NCBI GenBank assembly: GCA_023396465.1
Contig: JAEWWF010000261.1
Coordinates: 1-15,318 of the forward strand
DNA: 15,318 bases
Source of the DNA: Pseudomonadota bacterium
GTDB taxonomy: Bacteria; Pseudomonadota; Alphaproteobacteria; Rhodospirillales; Rhodospirillaceae
Reading direction: 5' to 3'
Shown: in pieces, positions 1-7,410 of the stretch
Numbering within the stretch: position 1 is the first letter of the stretch
Layout of the letters: every line of letters starts with the position of its first letter
The notes under the pieces: model-generated
What the model was told of the DNA's origin: nothing
Databases searched by the model: none
The model's input: only the letters and a program-made list of their open reading frames with translations
Position numbers and translations under genes: made by a program

Positions 1-1
1 G

Positions 2-583
2 CTGGCGCCCTCCGCCCCGGTGCAGGAGGAACCGCCGGTGCGCTCGCCGGTGGGGGCGGAGGCGCAGCGGGAGCGGGTGCGGTTCCAGCGCGGCCGCCTC
101 ATCCACCGCCTGCTGCAAAGCCTGCCCGACCTGCCGGAGACGGCGCGACCGGCAGCGGCGGAGCGGTTCCTCGCCCGCCCGGCCTGGGACCTGCCGCCGG
201 AGGACCGCGCCGCCATCGCCGCCGAGACCCTGGCGGTGCTGGAGGAAGCCGATTTCGCGCCGCTGTTCGGCCCCGGTTCGCGGGCGGAGGTGCCCATCGT
301 CGGGCTGGTCGGGCGGCATGTGGTGTCGGGTCAGGTCGACCGGCTGGTGGTCACCGACGATGCCGTGCTGGTGGTCGACTACAAGACCAACCGGCCGCCG
401 CCCACCGCCGTCGCCGACGTGGCCGACGCCTACCTGCGGCAGATGGCCGCCTACAGGGGGGCGCTAAAGGACCTGTACCCCGGCCGGCCGGTGCGCTGTG
501 CTCTGCTCTGGACCGACGGCCCGCGCCTCATGGAGCTGCCGCCGGACCGCCTGGACATGCTGATCGAGGAGATGGCCCGATGA
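2..583 (+). CDS. addA: Double-strand break repair helicase AddA, C-terminal nuclease part (5' end outside window)
   Basis: Only the last ~193 codons are present; the frame is open to the window edge, so the gene begins upstream. The segment is the RecB-type nuclease domain of AddA, which with AddB resects double-strand breaks for RecA-dependent repair in the cytoplasm. Visible motifs are an RGRLIHRLLQ segment near 86-115 supplying the first histidine, the aspartate in GQVDRLVV (about 329-352), the metal-binding VDYKTN with Asp at 377-379 and Lys at 383-385, and the QMAAY pair (Gln 440-442, Tyr 452-454). This H/D/DYK/QxxxY order is the known AddA/RecB nuclease signature, and all the residues look intact. 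The stop overlaps the start of the next gene by four bases (ATGA), implying one transcript. addA followed by trxA is a familiar alphaproteobacterial arrangement; here an acetyltransferase gene sits between them. Confidence 0.93.
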   Translation: MAPSAPVQEEPPVRSPVGAEAQRERVRFQRGRLIHRLLQSLPDLPETARPAAAERFLARPAWDLPPEDRAAIAAETLAVLEEADFAPLFGPGSRAEVPIVGLVGRHVVSGQVDRLVVTDDAVLVVDYKTNRPPPTAVADVADAYLRQMAAYRGALKDLYPGRPVRCALLWTDGPRLMELPPDRLDMLIEEMAR

Positions 584-1047
584 CCCGCCGCGACCTGCCC
601 GCCGTGCAGATCAGCGACGCCGAGCCCTTCCACGAAGCCGGCTGGCGCGCCCTGTGGGCCGACTACGTCGCCTTCTACAAGGCCGACGTGCCGGAACGGG
701 TGACGGCCCATACGTGGAACCGCATCCTCGATCCCGCTTCGCCGGTCAACTGCCTGATGGCGGTGGACACCGCCAGCGAACGGGTGATCGGCTTCGCCGT
801 CACCGTGCTGCACGACGGCACCTGGTCGGAAAAGCCGGTGTGCTACCTGGAAGACCTGTTCGTCGCCCCGGCGGCGCGCGGCAAGGGCGTGGCGCGGCGG
901 CTGATCGAGACGCTGGCCTGCCGTGGTCGCTCGCGCGGGTGGCATCGCCTCTACTGGCAGACCCACGACGACAATCTCACCGCCCGCGGGCTGTACGACA
1001 AGCTGGCGCGGCTGACCTCGTTCGTCCGCTATGATCTTGATTTGTGA
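580..1047 (+). CDS. GNAT family N-acetyltransferase
   Basis: The 155-residue product is a single GNAT domain, expected to transfer acetyl from acetyl-CoA to an amine. Motif A is clear: the strand CYLEDLFV (residues 88-95) runs into the acetyl-CoA pyrophosphate loop RGKGVA (100-105). A later DNLTARGLYDKLA segment (131-143) is the usual motif B helix that closes the fold. The length is normal for a minimal GNAT. The start is fixed by the ATGA overlap with addA, so translation is probably coupled. The substrate cannot be read from sequence, and I infer no role in repair from position alone. The downstream gene trxA has its own promoter, so this is probably the last gene of the addA transcript. 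Confidence 0.88.
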   Translation: MTRRDLPAVQISDAEPFHEAGWRALWADYVAFYKADVPERVTAHTWNRILDPASPVNCLMAVDTASERVIGFAVTVLHDGTWSEKPVCYLEDLFVAPAARGKGVARRLIETLACRGRSRGWHRLYWQTHDDNLTARGLYDKLARLTSFVRYDLDL

Positions 1048-1088
1048 CTGTTCCGGTAGCCGGGTGTTCCCTTCGGCAGGCGCCACGC

Positions 1089-1117
1089 TTGACGCCATTG
1101 CCGCCGCTTCCTAGAGT
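1089..1117 (+). promoter_or_regulatory. sigma70-type promoter of trxA
   Basis: TTGACG (1089-1094, five of six consensus bases) is separated by exactly 17 bases from TAGAGT (1112-1117, four of six). The predicted transcript start is near 1124, giving a leader of about 54 bases. It lies just after the stop of the acetyltransferase gene, so trxA can be expressed independently of addA. Confidence 0.6.
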
Positions 1118-1130
1118 CCATGCGACAAGG

Positions 1131-1177
1131 GCGGCGGGTCGGACGATCCGCCGCGCGCAACGAAAGGAAACCCCTTT
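1131..1177 (+). promoter_or_regulatory. Structured 5' leader of trxA
   Basis: A perfect 7-bp inverted repeat, GCGGCGG (1131-1137) with CCGCCGC (1148-1154), forms a hairpin in the predicted leader. Nearer the start, AAAGG (1163-1167), which contains the Shine-Dalgarno sequence, is complementary to CCTTT (1173-1177) directly before the ATG. This gives a weak 5-bp hairpin that could mask ribosome binding. The pairing is seen in the sequence; a regulatory role is inference. Confidence 0.35.
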
Positions 1178-1492
1178 ATGAAGCAGGTCACCGACGACTC
1201 GTTCGACGCCGACGTATTGAAGTCCGCGACCCCCGTGTTGCTGGACTTCTGGGCGGAATGGTGCGGCCCGTGCCGTCAGATCGCCCCGGCGCTGGAGGAG
1301 ATCTCGGCCGAAATGGGCGAGCGCCTCGTGGTCGCCAAGATCAACATCGACGAGAACCCGATGACGCCGTCCAAGTACGGTGTGCGCGGCATCCCGACCC
1401 TGATGGTGTTCAAGGACGGTCAGGTCGCCGCCACCAAGATCGGCGCCCTGCCCAAGAGCAAGCTGGCCGAGTGGGTTGAGTCGGTGATCTGA
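1178..1492 (+). CDS. trxA: Thioredoxin
   Basis: This is a 104-residue cytosolic thioredoxin of classical length. The redox motif WCGPC (residues 28-32) is intact with the canonical Gly-Pro between the cysteines. It is preceded by the DFWAEW strand, and the cis-proline loop RGIPT (Pro73) is present. It reduces protein disulphides and is itself recycled by thioredoxin reductase with NADPH; ribonucleotide reductase and methionine sulphoxide reductases are usual clients. There is no signal peptide. The start is supported by AAAGGA (1163-1168) nine bases upstream. A promoter lies at 1089-1117 and a strong hairpin terminator at 1527-1561, so it looks monocistronic despite following addA. Confidence 0.97.
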   Translation: MKQVTDDSFDADVLKSATPVLLDFWAEWCGPCRQIAPALEEISAEMGERLVVAKINIDENPMTPSKYGVRGIPTLMVFKDGQVAATKIGALPKSKLAEWVESVI

Positions 1493-1526
1493 CGCCGCCC
1501 GCGCGGTTTCTCCGTTCCGACCGGAT

Positions 1527-1561
1527 CCGACCCCCGCCCGAGACGCTCCGGCGGGGGTCGG
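1527..1561 (+). terminator. Terminator hairpin after trxA
   Basis: There is a perfect 12-bp GC-rich stem, CCGACCCCCGCC (1527-1538) with GGCGGGGGTCGG (1550-1561), and an 11-base loop. No T-run follows, as is common in very G+C-rich genomes, so it may be an atypical intrinsic terminator or an mRNA 3'-end stabiliser. Confidence 0.6.
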
Positions 1562-1592
1562 CCTGTCGGACGCCCTCTGGAGGCGGTGGTTC

Positions 1593-2180
1593 ATGGCTCT
1601 GCGTGTCGAAAGCCTGACCGGCGATGCCGCCCGTGCGGTGTTCGATGCCCTGGCGGCACTGCGCATCACCGTGTTCCGGGAGTACCCCTATCTCTACGCC
1701 GGCACCCTGGAGTACGAGCGCGAGTATCTGGCACCCTATGCCGCCTCGGCCGGCGGGGTGATCGTCGCCGCCTTCGACGGCGCCCGGATGGTCGGCGCCG
1801 CCACTGCCTTGCCGCTATTGGACGACACCGACAACGTCGCCGCCCCCTTCCGCGCCGCCGGTATCGACCCGGCGCGGGTGTTCTACCTGGGGGAAAGCGT
1901 GCTGCTGCCGGAGTATCGCGGCCGGGGCCTCGGCCATGCCTTCTTCGATGGGCGGGAGGCCCGGGCGCGGGAACTCGGTTTCCCCATCACCGCCTTCTGC
2001 GCCGTCCAGCGGCCGCCCGATCACCCACGCCGCCCAGCTGACTACCGGCCGCATAATGCCTTTTGGCGCAAGCGCGGCTATTCCCCGCGCCCCGCCATGA
2101 TCGCCACCTTCTCGTGGCGGGACTTGGACGACGCCGAGGCGACGGCAAAGCCCATGCGCGTGTGGTCGCGCGGCACCTGA
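1593..2180 (+). CDS. GNAT family N-acetyltransferase
   Basis: The 195-residue product has a GNAT core: a strand VFYLGESVLLPEYRG (residues 96-110) followed by the acetyl-CoA binding loop RGRGLG (109-114). The preceding VIVAAFDGARMVGAA is the usual central beta-hairpin. A later stretch with NAFWRKRGY matches the C-terminal 'F..kr.Gf' element of the family. The ATG is preceded by TGGAGG (about 1578-1583). It is unrelated in sequence to the acetyltransferase at 580 apart from the fold. The gene is convergent with the WYL regulator, with only 16 bases between their stops, and no terminator hairpin was seen between them. The substrate is unknown. Confidence 0.85.
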   Translation: MALRVESLTGDAARAVFDALAALRITVFREYPYLYAGTLEYEREYLAPYAASAGGVIVAAFDGARMVGAATALPLLDDTDNVAAPFRAAGIDPARVFYLGESVLLPEYRGRGLGHAFFDGREARARELGFPITAFCAVQRPPDHPRRPADYRPHNAFWRKRGYSPRPAMIATFSWRDLDDAEATAKPMRVWSRGT

Positions 2181-2196
2181 GTGGCGGCGGATTCGG

Positions 2197-3183
2197 TCAC
2201 GGCAGGGCCGGCCAGGGGGTGCGGTTGCCATGGACCATCGCCGCCAGTCGGGGCGGCTCCAGCACCTCCACCGTATCGCCCCAGGCATACAGGTGCCATG
2301 CCATCTCAAGATCGCTGCCGGCCCGGAAGCGGACGATCAGTCCGCCGTCGTCCTGCCGCTCCATGCTCTGGCTGGGATGGAAGACGAACTCCGCCGCGTC
2401 CTCGGCGGCTGCGGGGCTGAAGCGCCAGACCACGTCATAAGGCTCTTCCTGGAACAGCCCGAAGGATCGCGCGGCAAACGTTTCCAGGTCGAAATCGGCG
2501 GGGCGGGCGAAACCGTCGTCGAGGACCGCCACCGACTCGATATTGGGCAGGCTGAACAGGGTGATGGCGTTGGCCTTGGGGTTTTCGTGCCAGCCGACCA
2601 GATAATTGCGGTGTCCATGCAGGAACCCATAGGGGTGAACCAGCCGGTCCTTGGCCGTGCGGGTTCGGCGGTTGCGGTAGTGGATGCGGACCTTGCGACA
2701 GGATTTGATCGCCTCGCGCAACTCCTCGATCACCTCGCCTTTGATGCGGGGCCGTGGCCCCGGCCGCATGGCGAGCCCCTCCGCCTCGAGCAGGACTTCC
2801 AGATCGGGAGCCACCCGCCGGGCGATCTCCGGCCGCAACAAGGCCCGCAGCTTCGCCGATAGCTCGGACAGGCGGTTGGCGTCATCCTCGCGGTTGTCGC
2901 GCTCCAGCAGCCTGATGGCGCCTTCCAGGGCCGCCAACTCGTCCGCCGTGACGGCGAGCAGGCGGTCCAGGGTGCCGGGCGGGATGCGCCACCGTTTGAT
3001 CCGCTCGTCGGTTTCCACGTCCTCGCTCTGGGGGAAGGTACGGAGCACGGCATCGCGCATGCGCATGGCGGTGCGCCGGCCGACGCCAAATCGGTCCTCG
3101 ATATCCTTGAGCGACAGTCCTTCGCGCGCGGCCTGCATTTCGAGCGCCAGATGCAGCAGAGTTTCGGCCTTTTCGTAGCGCAC
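2197..3183 (-). CDS. WYL domain-containing HTH transcriptional regulator
   Basis: The 328-residue protein has an N-terminal winged-HTH (helix-turn-helix LSLKDIEDRFGVGRRTAMRM, residues 23-42), a helical linker (about 70-160), and a WYL domain centred on HPYGFLHGHRNYLVGW (183-198), where YLV replaces the canonical W-Y-L. A C-terminal WCX-like segment (about 240-328) follows. Members of the family (for example PafBC and Caulobacter DriD) sense nucleic-acid ligands through the WYL domain, and several control DNA-damage genes. The start is GTG on the minus strand (base 3183), with AAAGGG a few bases upstream and AGGAG slightly further. It faces the helicase gene across about 200 bases, so autoregulation or control of the helicase is plausible but unproven. 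It could equally regulate genes elsewhere. Confidence 0.9.
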   Translation of the reverse strand: MRYEKAETLLHLALEMQAAREGLSLKDIEDRFGVGRRTAMRMRDAVLRTFPQSEDVETDERIKRWRIPPGTLDRLLAVTADELAALEGAIRLLERDNREDDANRLSELSAKLRALLRPEIARRVAPDLEVLLEAEGLAMRPGPRPRIKGEVIEELREAIKSCRKVRIHYRNRRTRTAKDRLVHPYGFLHGHRNYLVGWHENPKANAITLFSLPNIESVAVLDDGFARPADFDLETFAARSFGLFQEEPYDVVWRFSPAAAEDAAEFVFHPSQSMERQDDGGLIVRFRAGSDLEMAWHLYAWGDTVEVLEPPRLAAMVHGNRTPWPALP

Positions 3184-3227
3184 GATGCCCTTTCGCTCCT
3201 ACCCGGTGTCGCTGGTGAGGTCGATCA

Positions 3228-3254
3228 CTAATAGAGACGAGAGGGTCCAGTCAA
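3228..3254 (-). promoter_or_regulatory. Candidate promoter of the WYL regulator
   Basis: On the minus strand TTGACT (3254-3249) and TATTAG (3233-3228) are separated by 15 bases, shorter than the optimal 17. The transcript would start near 3221, about 38 bases before the GTG. The short spacer is typical of promoters that need an activator, but that is inference. Confidence 0.4.
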
Positions 3255-3304
3255 CCCGCGCGCGCGGGCATTTGATCCGCCTGCTCGGCGTCGGGGGCGA
3301 GCGG

Positions 3305-3339
3305 GGCGGATGGAGACTGACCGGCGTCCGCCATCCACC
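3305..3339. promoter_or_regulatory. Imperfect inverted repeat in the divergent intergenic region (possible operator)
   Basis: GGCGGATGG (3305-3313) and CCATCCACC (3331-3339) are complementary at eight of nine positions, with a 17-base gap. They lie between the WYL regulator and helicase starts, where a shared operator would be expected. The length and mismatch leave chance as a real alternative in such G+C-rich DNA. Confidence 0.2.
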
Positions 3340-3382
3340 CCGCAGGTGCATCCGCCGGTCCTGCGCACTATACTCCGCCGCC

Positions 3383-6148
3383 ATGACAGCCGATGCCCCA
3401 GCGACGGCGGCGCGACAGCCGCGACTCGTGATCCCGCCGAGCCCGGTGCTGGTGGCCGGGCTGCGCCATGCGGTCATGCTCACCCCCGACGGCGAACTCG
3501 CCACCCTGCGCCACGATCAGGCGGCGGCGCGGGCGCGGCGGGAGCATCCCATCCTGGTGCATGCGCCGGCGGTGGGGGCGCGGCTGAAGAGCGACCCTTT
3601 CCACGCCTTCGACGTGCTGGAACTGTTCGCCTTCATCCGCCCGGCCGCCTTCTGCCTGCCCACCGTGCGCGGTCTGGCCGAGGCGGTTGGCCTGCCCCGG
3701 CCGGACAGCCTGGAGGACGAGGCGACCGCCCTGATCGAGATCATCCGGCGTCTGCTGCGCGAAGCCGCCACTTGCGCCCCCAAGGCGCAGACCGCCATGC
3801 GCGACCTCGCCTGGGGCATGGGACAGGCGGGGTGGGGCTGGGCGCCGTCGGTGCTGGCGGCCATCGGCGTCCATGGCGATGCGCCGCACCGCGCCAACGT
3901 CGCCGCCGGCTTGCGGGTGTGGGAACGGCTGCCGGAGACGCCGGAGCACGCGCCGGAACCGCCAGCCGGCAACCGCCCGGTCAGCCCGGCCCAGGCGCGC
4001 GAGCGGCTGGGCCGTCTGCTCGGCCCCACCGCCGAGGAACGGCCGCAGCAGGGGGAGTACGCCGCCGCCGCCGCCCATGCCTTCCAGCCGCGCGACGCCG
4101 AGGGCGAACCGCGTCTGGTGCTGGCCGAGGCCGGCACCGGCGTCGGCAAGACCCTTGGCTACATCGCGCCGGCCAGCGTGTGGGCGGAGGTGAACGAAGG
4201 CGCGGTGTGGATCGCCACCTACACCCGCAACCTGCAACGCCAACTTGACACCGAACTGGACCGCCTGTGCCCCGACCCGGCCGACAAGGCGCTGCGCGTG
4301 GTGGTGCGCAAGGGGCGGGAGAACTACCTCTGCCTGCTGAACCTGGAAGAGTCGATCATGGGCCTCGGCCGCAATCCGCGGCAGACGGTGGCCCTTGGTC
4401 TGATGGCGCGGTGGGCGCTGGCGACCCGCGACGGCGATCTGGTGGGCGGCGACTTCCCCGGCTGGCTGACCGACATCCTCGGCAAGCCGCAGACGGTGGG
4501 ATTGGCCGACCGACGCGGGGAATGCGTGTTCTCCGCCTGTAGCCACTACGACAAGTGTTTCATCGAACGGGCGGTGCGGCGGGCACGGCGGGCGCGGATC
4601 GTCGTCGCCAATCATGCCTTGGTCATGGTTCAGGCGGCGCTCGGCGGGCTGGACGAGCGGCTGATGCCGACCCGCTACGTGTTTGACGAAGGGCATCACG
4701 TCTTCGATGCCGCCGACAGCGCCTTTTCCGCCCACCTGAGCGGCTTCGAGACCGCCGAGCTGCGCCGCTGGCTGCTGGGGGCGGAGGGCGACACCACCCG
4801 CTCCCGCGCCCGTGGCCTCAAGCGGCGGGCGGAGGATCTGGTGGCCGACGATCAGCCGGCGGCCGATGCGTTGCAGGCCATCTTGCATGCGACCCGCATC
4901 CTTCCCGGTCCGGCGTGGCACATGCGGGTGGTGGATGGCCAGCCGCACGGGCCGGCGGAAAGTTTCCTGGCGCTGGTGCGCGACCAGGTCTATGCCCGCA
5001 GCCCCGACAGCCGCGGCCCCTACAGCCTGGAGACGGAGGCGGTCAGCCCCATCCCCGGTCTGCTGGAGGCGGCGGTGGCGTTCGACGCCGCCTTGGCCCG
5101 GCTGGAGGAACCGTTGAAGGCGCTGGGCAAGGCGCTGGACACCCGCCTGGACGACGAGGCGGCGGACCTGGACGCCGCCCAGCGCCTGCGCATGGAAAGC
5201 CTGATGAAAAGCCTGGAGCGCCGCGCCGTCATGCCCATCGCGGCGTGGCGGGCCATGCTGGCCAGCCTGGGGCAGGAGACGCCACCCGATTTCGTCGACT
5301 GGTTCGCTGTCGACCGCATCGACGGCCGCGACGTCGATATCGGCATGCACCGCCATTGGATCGACCCCACCATCCCCTTCGCCAAGGGGGTGGTGGAGCC
5401 GGCGCAGGGGGTGCTCATCACCTCCGCCACCCTGCGTGACGGATCGGGTGATGCCGATGCCGACTGGGCGGCGGCGGAACGCCGCACCGGGGCGGTGCAT
5501 GTGGCCTCGGCGACGGTGCGGGCGGCGGTGCCGTCGCCCTTCGACTATCCGGCGCAGACCCGTGTCTACGTCGTCACCGACGTGCGCAAGGACGACATGA
5601 ACCAGGTGGCGGCGGCGTACCGGGAGCTGTTCCTGGCCTCGGGCGGCGGCGGCCTCGGACTGTTCACCGCCATCTCGCGGTTGCGGACGGTGTACGAGCG
5701 CATCGCCCCGGCGCTCGACGAGGCCCATATCCCGTTGCACGCCCAGCATGTGGACGGCATGGATACCGCCACGCTGGTGGAAATCTTCCGTGGCGAGGAC
5801 CATGCCTGTCTGCTCGGCACCGATGCCCTGCGCGACGGCGTCGACGTGCCGGGGCAGTCGCTGCGGCTGGCGGTGTTCGACCGGGTACCGTGGCCGCGCC
5901 CGGACATCCTGCACAAGGCGCGGCGGGCCCACTTCGGCGGCAAGACCTACGACGACATGATCGCCCGCCTGCGCTTGAAGCAGGCTTTCGGGCGGCTGGT
6001 GCGGCGGGGCGATGATCGCGGCGTGTTCGTGCTGCTCGACCCGATGATGCCGAGCCGCCTCCTGGGCGCTTTCCCGGAGGGCGTGGCGGTGGAGCGGGTG
6101 GGCCTCGCCCGGGCCGTGGCGGAGACGCGCGCTTTCTTCGGGCGATGA
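3383..6148 (+). CDS. XPD/DinG-type superfamily 2 ATP-dependent DNA helicase with degenerate exonuclease-like N-terminus
   Basis: I chose the ATG at 3383 (921 residues). The frame stays open upstream to 3185, but that extension is Arg-rich and lies over the regulator promoter. Helicase features in order: Walker A GTGVGKT (251-257); four cysteines C317, C381, C386 and C392, placed and spaced as the [4Fe-4S] ligands of XPD/DinG helicases; the DEAH-type box DEGHH (435-439); the SATL motif (681-684); GTDALRDGVDVPG; and motif VI QAFGRLVR (867-874). It should unwind DNA 5'-3' using ATP. Residues 50-125 resemble DnaQ-type exonuclease motifs (H60, D77, D112) but without a complete DEDD set, so nuclease activity is unlikely. 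Length and architecture recall alphaproteobacterial proteins annotated simply as ATP-dependent helicases. Substrate preference (R-loops, replication forks) is unknown. Confidence 0.93.
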   Translation: MTADAPATAARQPRLVIPPSPVLVAGLRHAVMLTPDGELATLRHDQAAARARREHPILVHAPAVGARLKSDPFHAFDVLELFAFIRPAAFCLPTVRGLAEAVGLPRPDSLEDEATALIEIIRRLLREAATCAPKAQTAMRDLAWGMGQAGWGWAPSVLAAIGVHGDAPHRANVAAGLRVWERLPETPEHAPEPPAGNRPVSPAQARERLGRLLGPTAEERPQQGEYAAAAAHAFQPRDAEGEPRLVLAEAGTGVGKTLGYIAPASVWAEVNEGAVWIATYTRNLQRQLDTELDRLCPDPADKALRVVVRKGRENYLCLLNLEESIMGLGRNPRQTVALGLMARWALATRDGDLVGGDFPGWLTDILGKPQTVGLADRRGECVFSACSHYDKCFIERAVRRARRARIVVANHALVMVQAALGGLDERLMPTRYVFDEGHHVFDAADSAFSAHLSGFETAELRRWLLGAEGDTTRSRARGLKRRAEDLVADDQPAADALQAILHATRILPGPAWHMRVVDGQPHGPAESFLALVRDQVYARSPDSRGPYSLETEAVSPIPGLLEAAVAFDAALARLEEPLKALGKALDTRLDDEAADLDAAQRLRMESLMKSLERRAVMPIAAWRAMLASLGQETPPDFVDWFAVDRIDGRDVDIGMHRHWIDPTIPFAKGVVEPAQGVLITSATLRDGSGDADADWAAAERRTGAVHVASATVRAAVPSPFDYPAQTRVYVVTDVRKDDMNQVAAAYRELFLASGGGGLGLFTAISRLRTVYERIAPALDEAHIPLHAQHVDGMDTATLVEIFRGEDHACLLGTDALRDGVDVPGQSLRLAVFDRVPWPRPDILHKARRAHFGGKTYDDMIARLRLKQAFGRLVRRGDDRGVFVLLDPMMPSRLLGAFPEGVAVERVGLARAVAETRAFFGR

Positions 6149-6214
6149 TCTGGGGAGCGTCGCAATAGCCCCCATGTTTCAAGCGTTTGTGTCCGACCGC
6201 CGACATGGTCGCCC

Positions 6215-6296
6215 TTGACCGCCCCCCTACCGCGGGGGAGACTCAGGGCGCGGTCCGGGGGTCTGGACTGACGGCGCAACAGGAGACGACGTTCAC
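6215..6296 (+). promoter_or_regulatory. Possible promoter and RBS upstream of the TerB-like gene
   Basis: TTGACC (6215-6220) is a good -35 box, but the matching -10 (GAGACT, 6238-6243, 17-base spacer) is only three of six. AGGAGA (6281-6286) is the Shine-Dalgarno for the ATG at 6297. A short CCCCC/GGGGG inverted repeat overlaps the spacer and might end the helicase transcript. Confidence 0.3.
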
Positions 6297-6701
6297 ATGA
6301 TCAGCCATCACGACGCCCTCATCTACACCATGGTGCTGACCGCCGCCGCCGATGGCGACCTCAAGGACGAGGAACTGCGGGCCATGGGCAACATCGTGCA
6401 GTCGCTGCCGGTGTTCAAGGATTTCGACCCCGAGCACATCACCGCCGTCGCCGAGGACTGCGGCCATTACCTCGCCAAGGAAGATGGCCTGGAAGAGGCG
6501 CTGGAACTGGTGCGCAACGCCCTGCCGGACAAGCTCAACGAAACCGCCTATGCCCTGGCGGTGGACGTGGCGATCTCCGACGGCCAATTGCGGCAGGAGG
6601 AGCTGCGCATCCTGGAGATGGTCCGCCATCTGCTGGACGTCGACCGCCTCACCGCCGCCGCCATCGAGCGCGGCGCCGTGGTGCGCCACCGCAAGCCGTA
6701 G
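6297..6701 (+). CDS. TerB-like (tellurite resistance protein family) small acidic protein
   Basis: The 134-residue, acidic, all-helical product has the two characteristic TerB-type repeats: AADGDLKDEELRAM (residues 17-30) near the start and AISDGQLRQEELRILEMV (92-109) near the end. Both follow the 'A.aDG.i...E...l' pattern that coordinates metal in TerB-fold proteins. There is no signal peptide or membrane segment, so it should be cytosolic. No other ter genes (terC, terD, terZ) are nearby, so a tellurite role should not be assumed; stand-alone TerB-fold proteins have many or unknown roles. AGGAGA lies ten bases before the ATG. It is followed 28 bases later by nnrU and is probably co-transcribed with it. 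Confidence 0.8.
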   Translation: MISHHDALIYTMVLTAAADGDLKDEELRAMGNIVQSLPVFKDFDPEHITAVAEDCGHYLAKEDGLEEALELVRNALPDKLNETAYALAVDVAISDGQLRQEELRILEMVRHLLDVDRLTAAAIERGAVVRHRKP

Positions 6702-6729
6702 GGCCTTTCCCCGCCCAGGAGGCGCCGTC

Positions 6730-7410
6730 ATGACCTCGCTCGTCCTGGCTTGTCTGTTGTTCCTGGTCTCCCATCTGGTGGTCAGCCCGTCGCCGCTGCG
6801 GCCGTGGCTGATCGGCCGGATGGGGCAGGGGGCTTACCTCGGCCTGTATTCCGTGGTGTCGCTGGTGGCGCTGGTGTGGATGGGCTACGCCTATGGCCAA
6901 GCGCCCTTCGTGCCGGTGTGGCAGCCGCCGCCGGGCATGGCGCATATGGCGCTGATCCTGGTGCCGCTGGCCTTCGTGCTGCTGGTGCTGTCGGTGGCGA
7001 CCCCCAACCCGACCGCCGGCCCCACCGGCAAGGCGCTGACCGAAGGGCGGGCGACGGGCATCATCGCCGTCACCCGCCACCCGATGATGTGGGCCTTCAC
7101 CCTATGGGCGGTGGCGCATCTGCTGGCCAACGGCGACCTTGCCTCCATCCTGCTGTTCGGCACGGTGCTGGTGGTGGCCCAGGCCGGCATGGTGCTGCTC
7201 GACCGCCGCAAGGCCCGCGAGGCCCCAGAGGGGTTCGCGCGGCTGGCTGCCGCCACCTCGCGGCTGCCTTTCGTCGCCCTGGCGCAAGGTCGGGTCCGCA
7301 CCTCCCTGCGTGAGATTGGTCTGGTCAGGATACTGATCGGCCTCGGCCTGGCGGCGGCGATGCTGGCCGCCCATCCTTGGCTGTTCGGCGTCTCCCCGCT
7401 GCCCGGCTGA
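6730..7410 (+). CDS. NnrU family integral membrane protein
   Basis: The 226-residue protein has about five or six hydrophobic segments: residues 1-19, a segment beginning GAYLGLYSVVSLVAL, MALILVPLAFVLLVLSV, two around TRHPMMWAFTLWAVAHLL and LLFGTVLVVAQAGMVLL, and a C-terminal one near 200. The central RHPMMW motif followed by an aromatic helix is the NnrU signature, shared distantly with isoprenylcysteine methyltransferase-like membrane enzymes. NnrU was named from nitric oxide metabolism clusters in rhodobacters, but homologues occur widely outside denitrification loci and the biochemical role is unclear. No nitrite or NO reductase genes are in view. The start is the ATG at 6730 with a perfect AGGAGG (6717-6722) seven bases upstream; the longer open frame from 6352 overlaps the TerB-like gene and is rejected. 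Confidence 0.88.
   Translation: MTSLVLACLLFLVSHLVVSPSPLRPWLIGRMGQGAYLGLYSVVSLVALVWMGYAYGQAPFVPVWQPPPGMAHMALILVPLAFVLLVLSVATPNPTAGPTGKALTEGRATGIIAVTRHPMMWAFTLWAVAHLLANGDLASILLFGTVLVVAQAGMVLLDRRKAREAPEGFARLAAATSRLPFVALAQGRVRTSLREIGLVRILIGLGLAAAMLAAHPWLFGVSPLPG

Noticed and set aside
3185..3382. Upstream extension of the helicase (66 extra codons)
   Set aside because: It is Arg-rich, lacks motifs, and overlaps the regulator's promoter and start region. ATG 3383 gives a sensible N-terminus.
3368..6175. 935-codon open frame on the minus strand opposite the helicase
   Set aside because: It mirrors the helicase codons, is rich in His/Arg/Gly/Gln, has no domain motif, and is a typical G+C-rich antisense shadow.
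6352..6729. Longer open frame upstream of nnrU
   Set aside because: It overlaps the TerB-like gene out of frame. The ATG at 6730 has a perfect AGGAGG and begins with a membrane helix.
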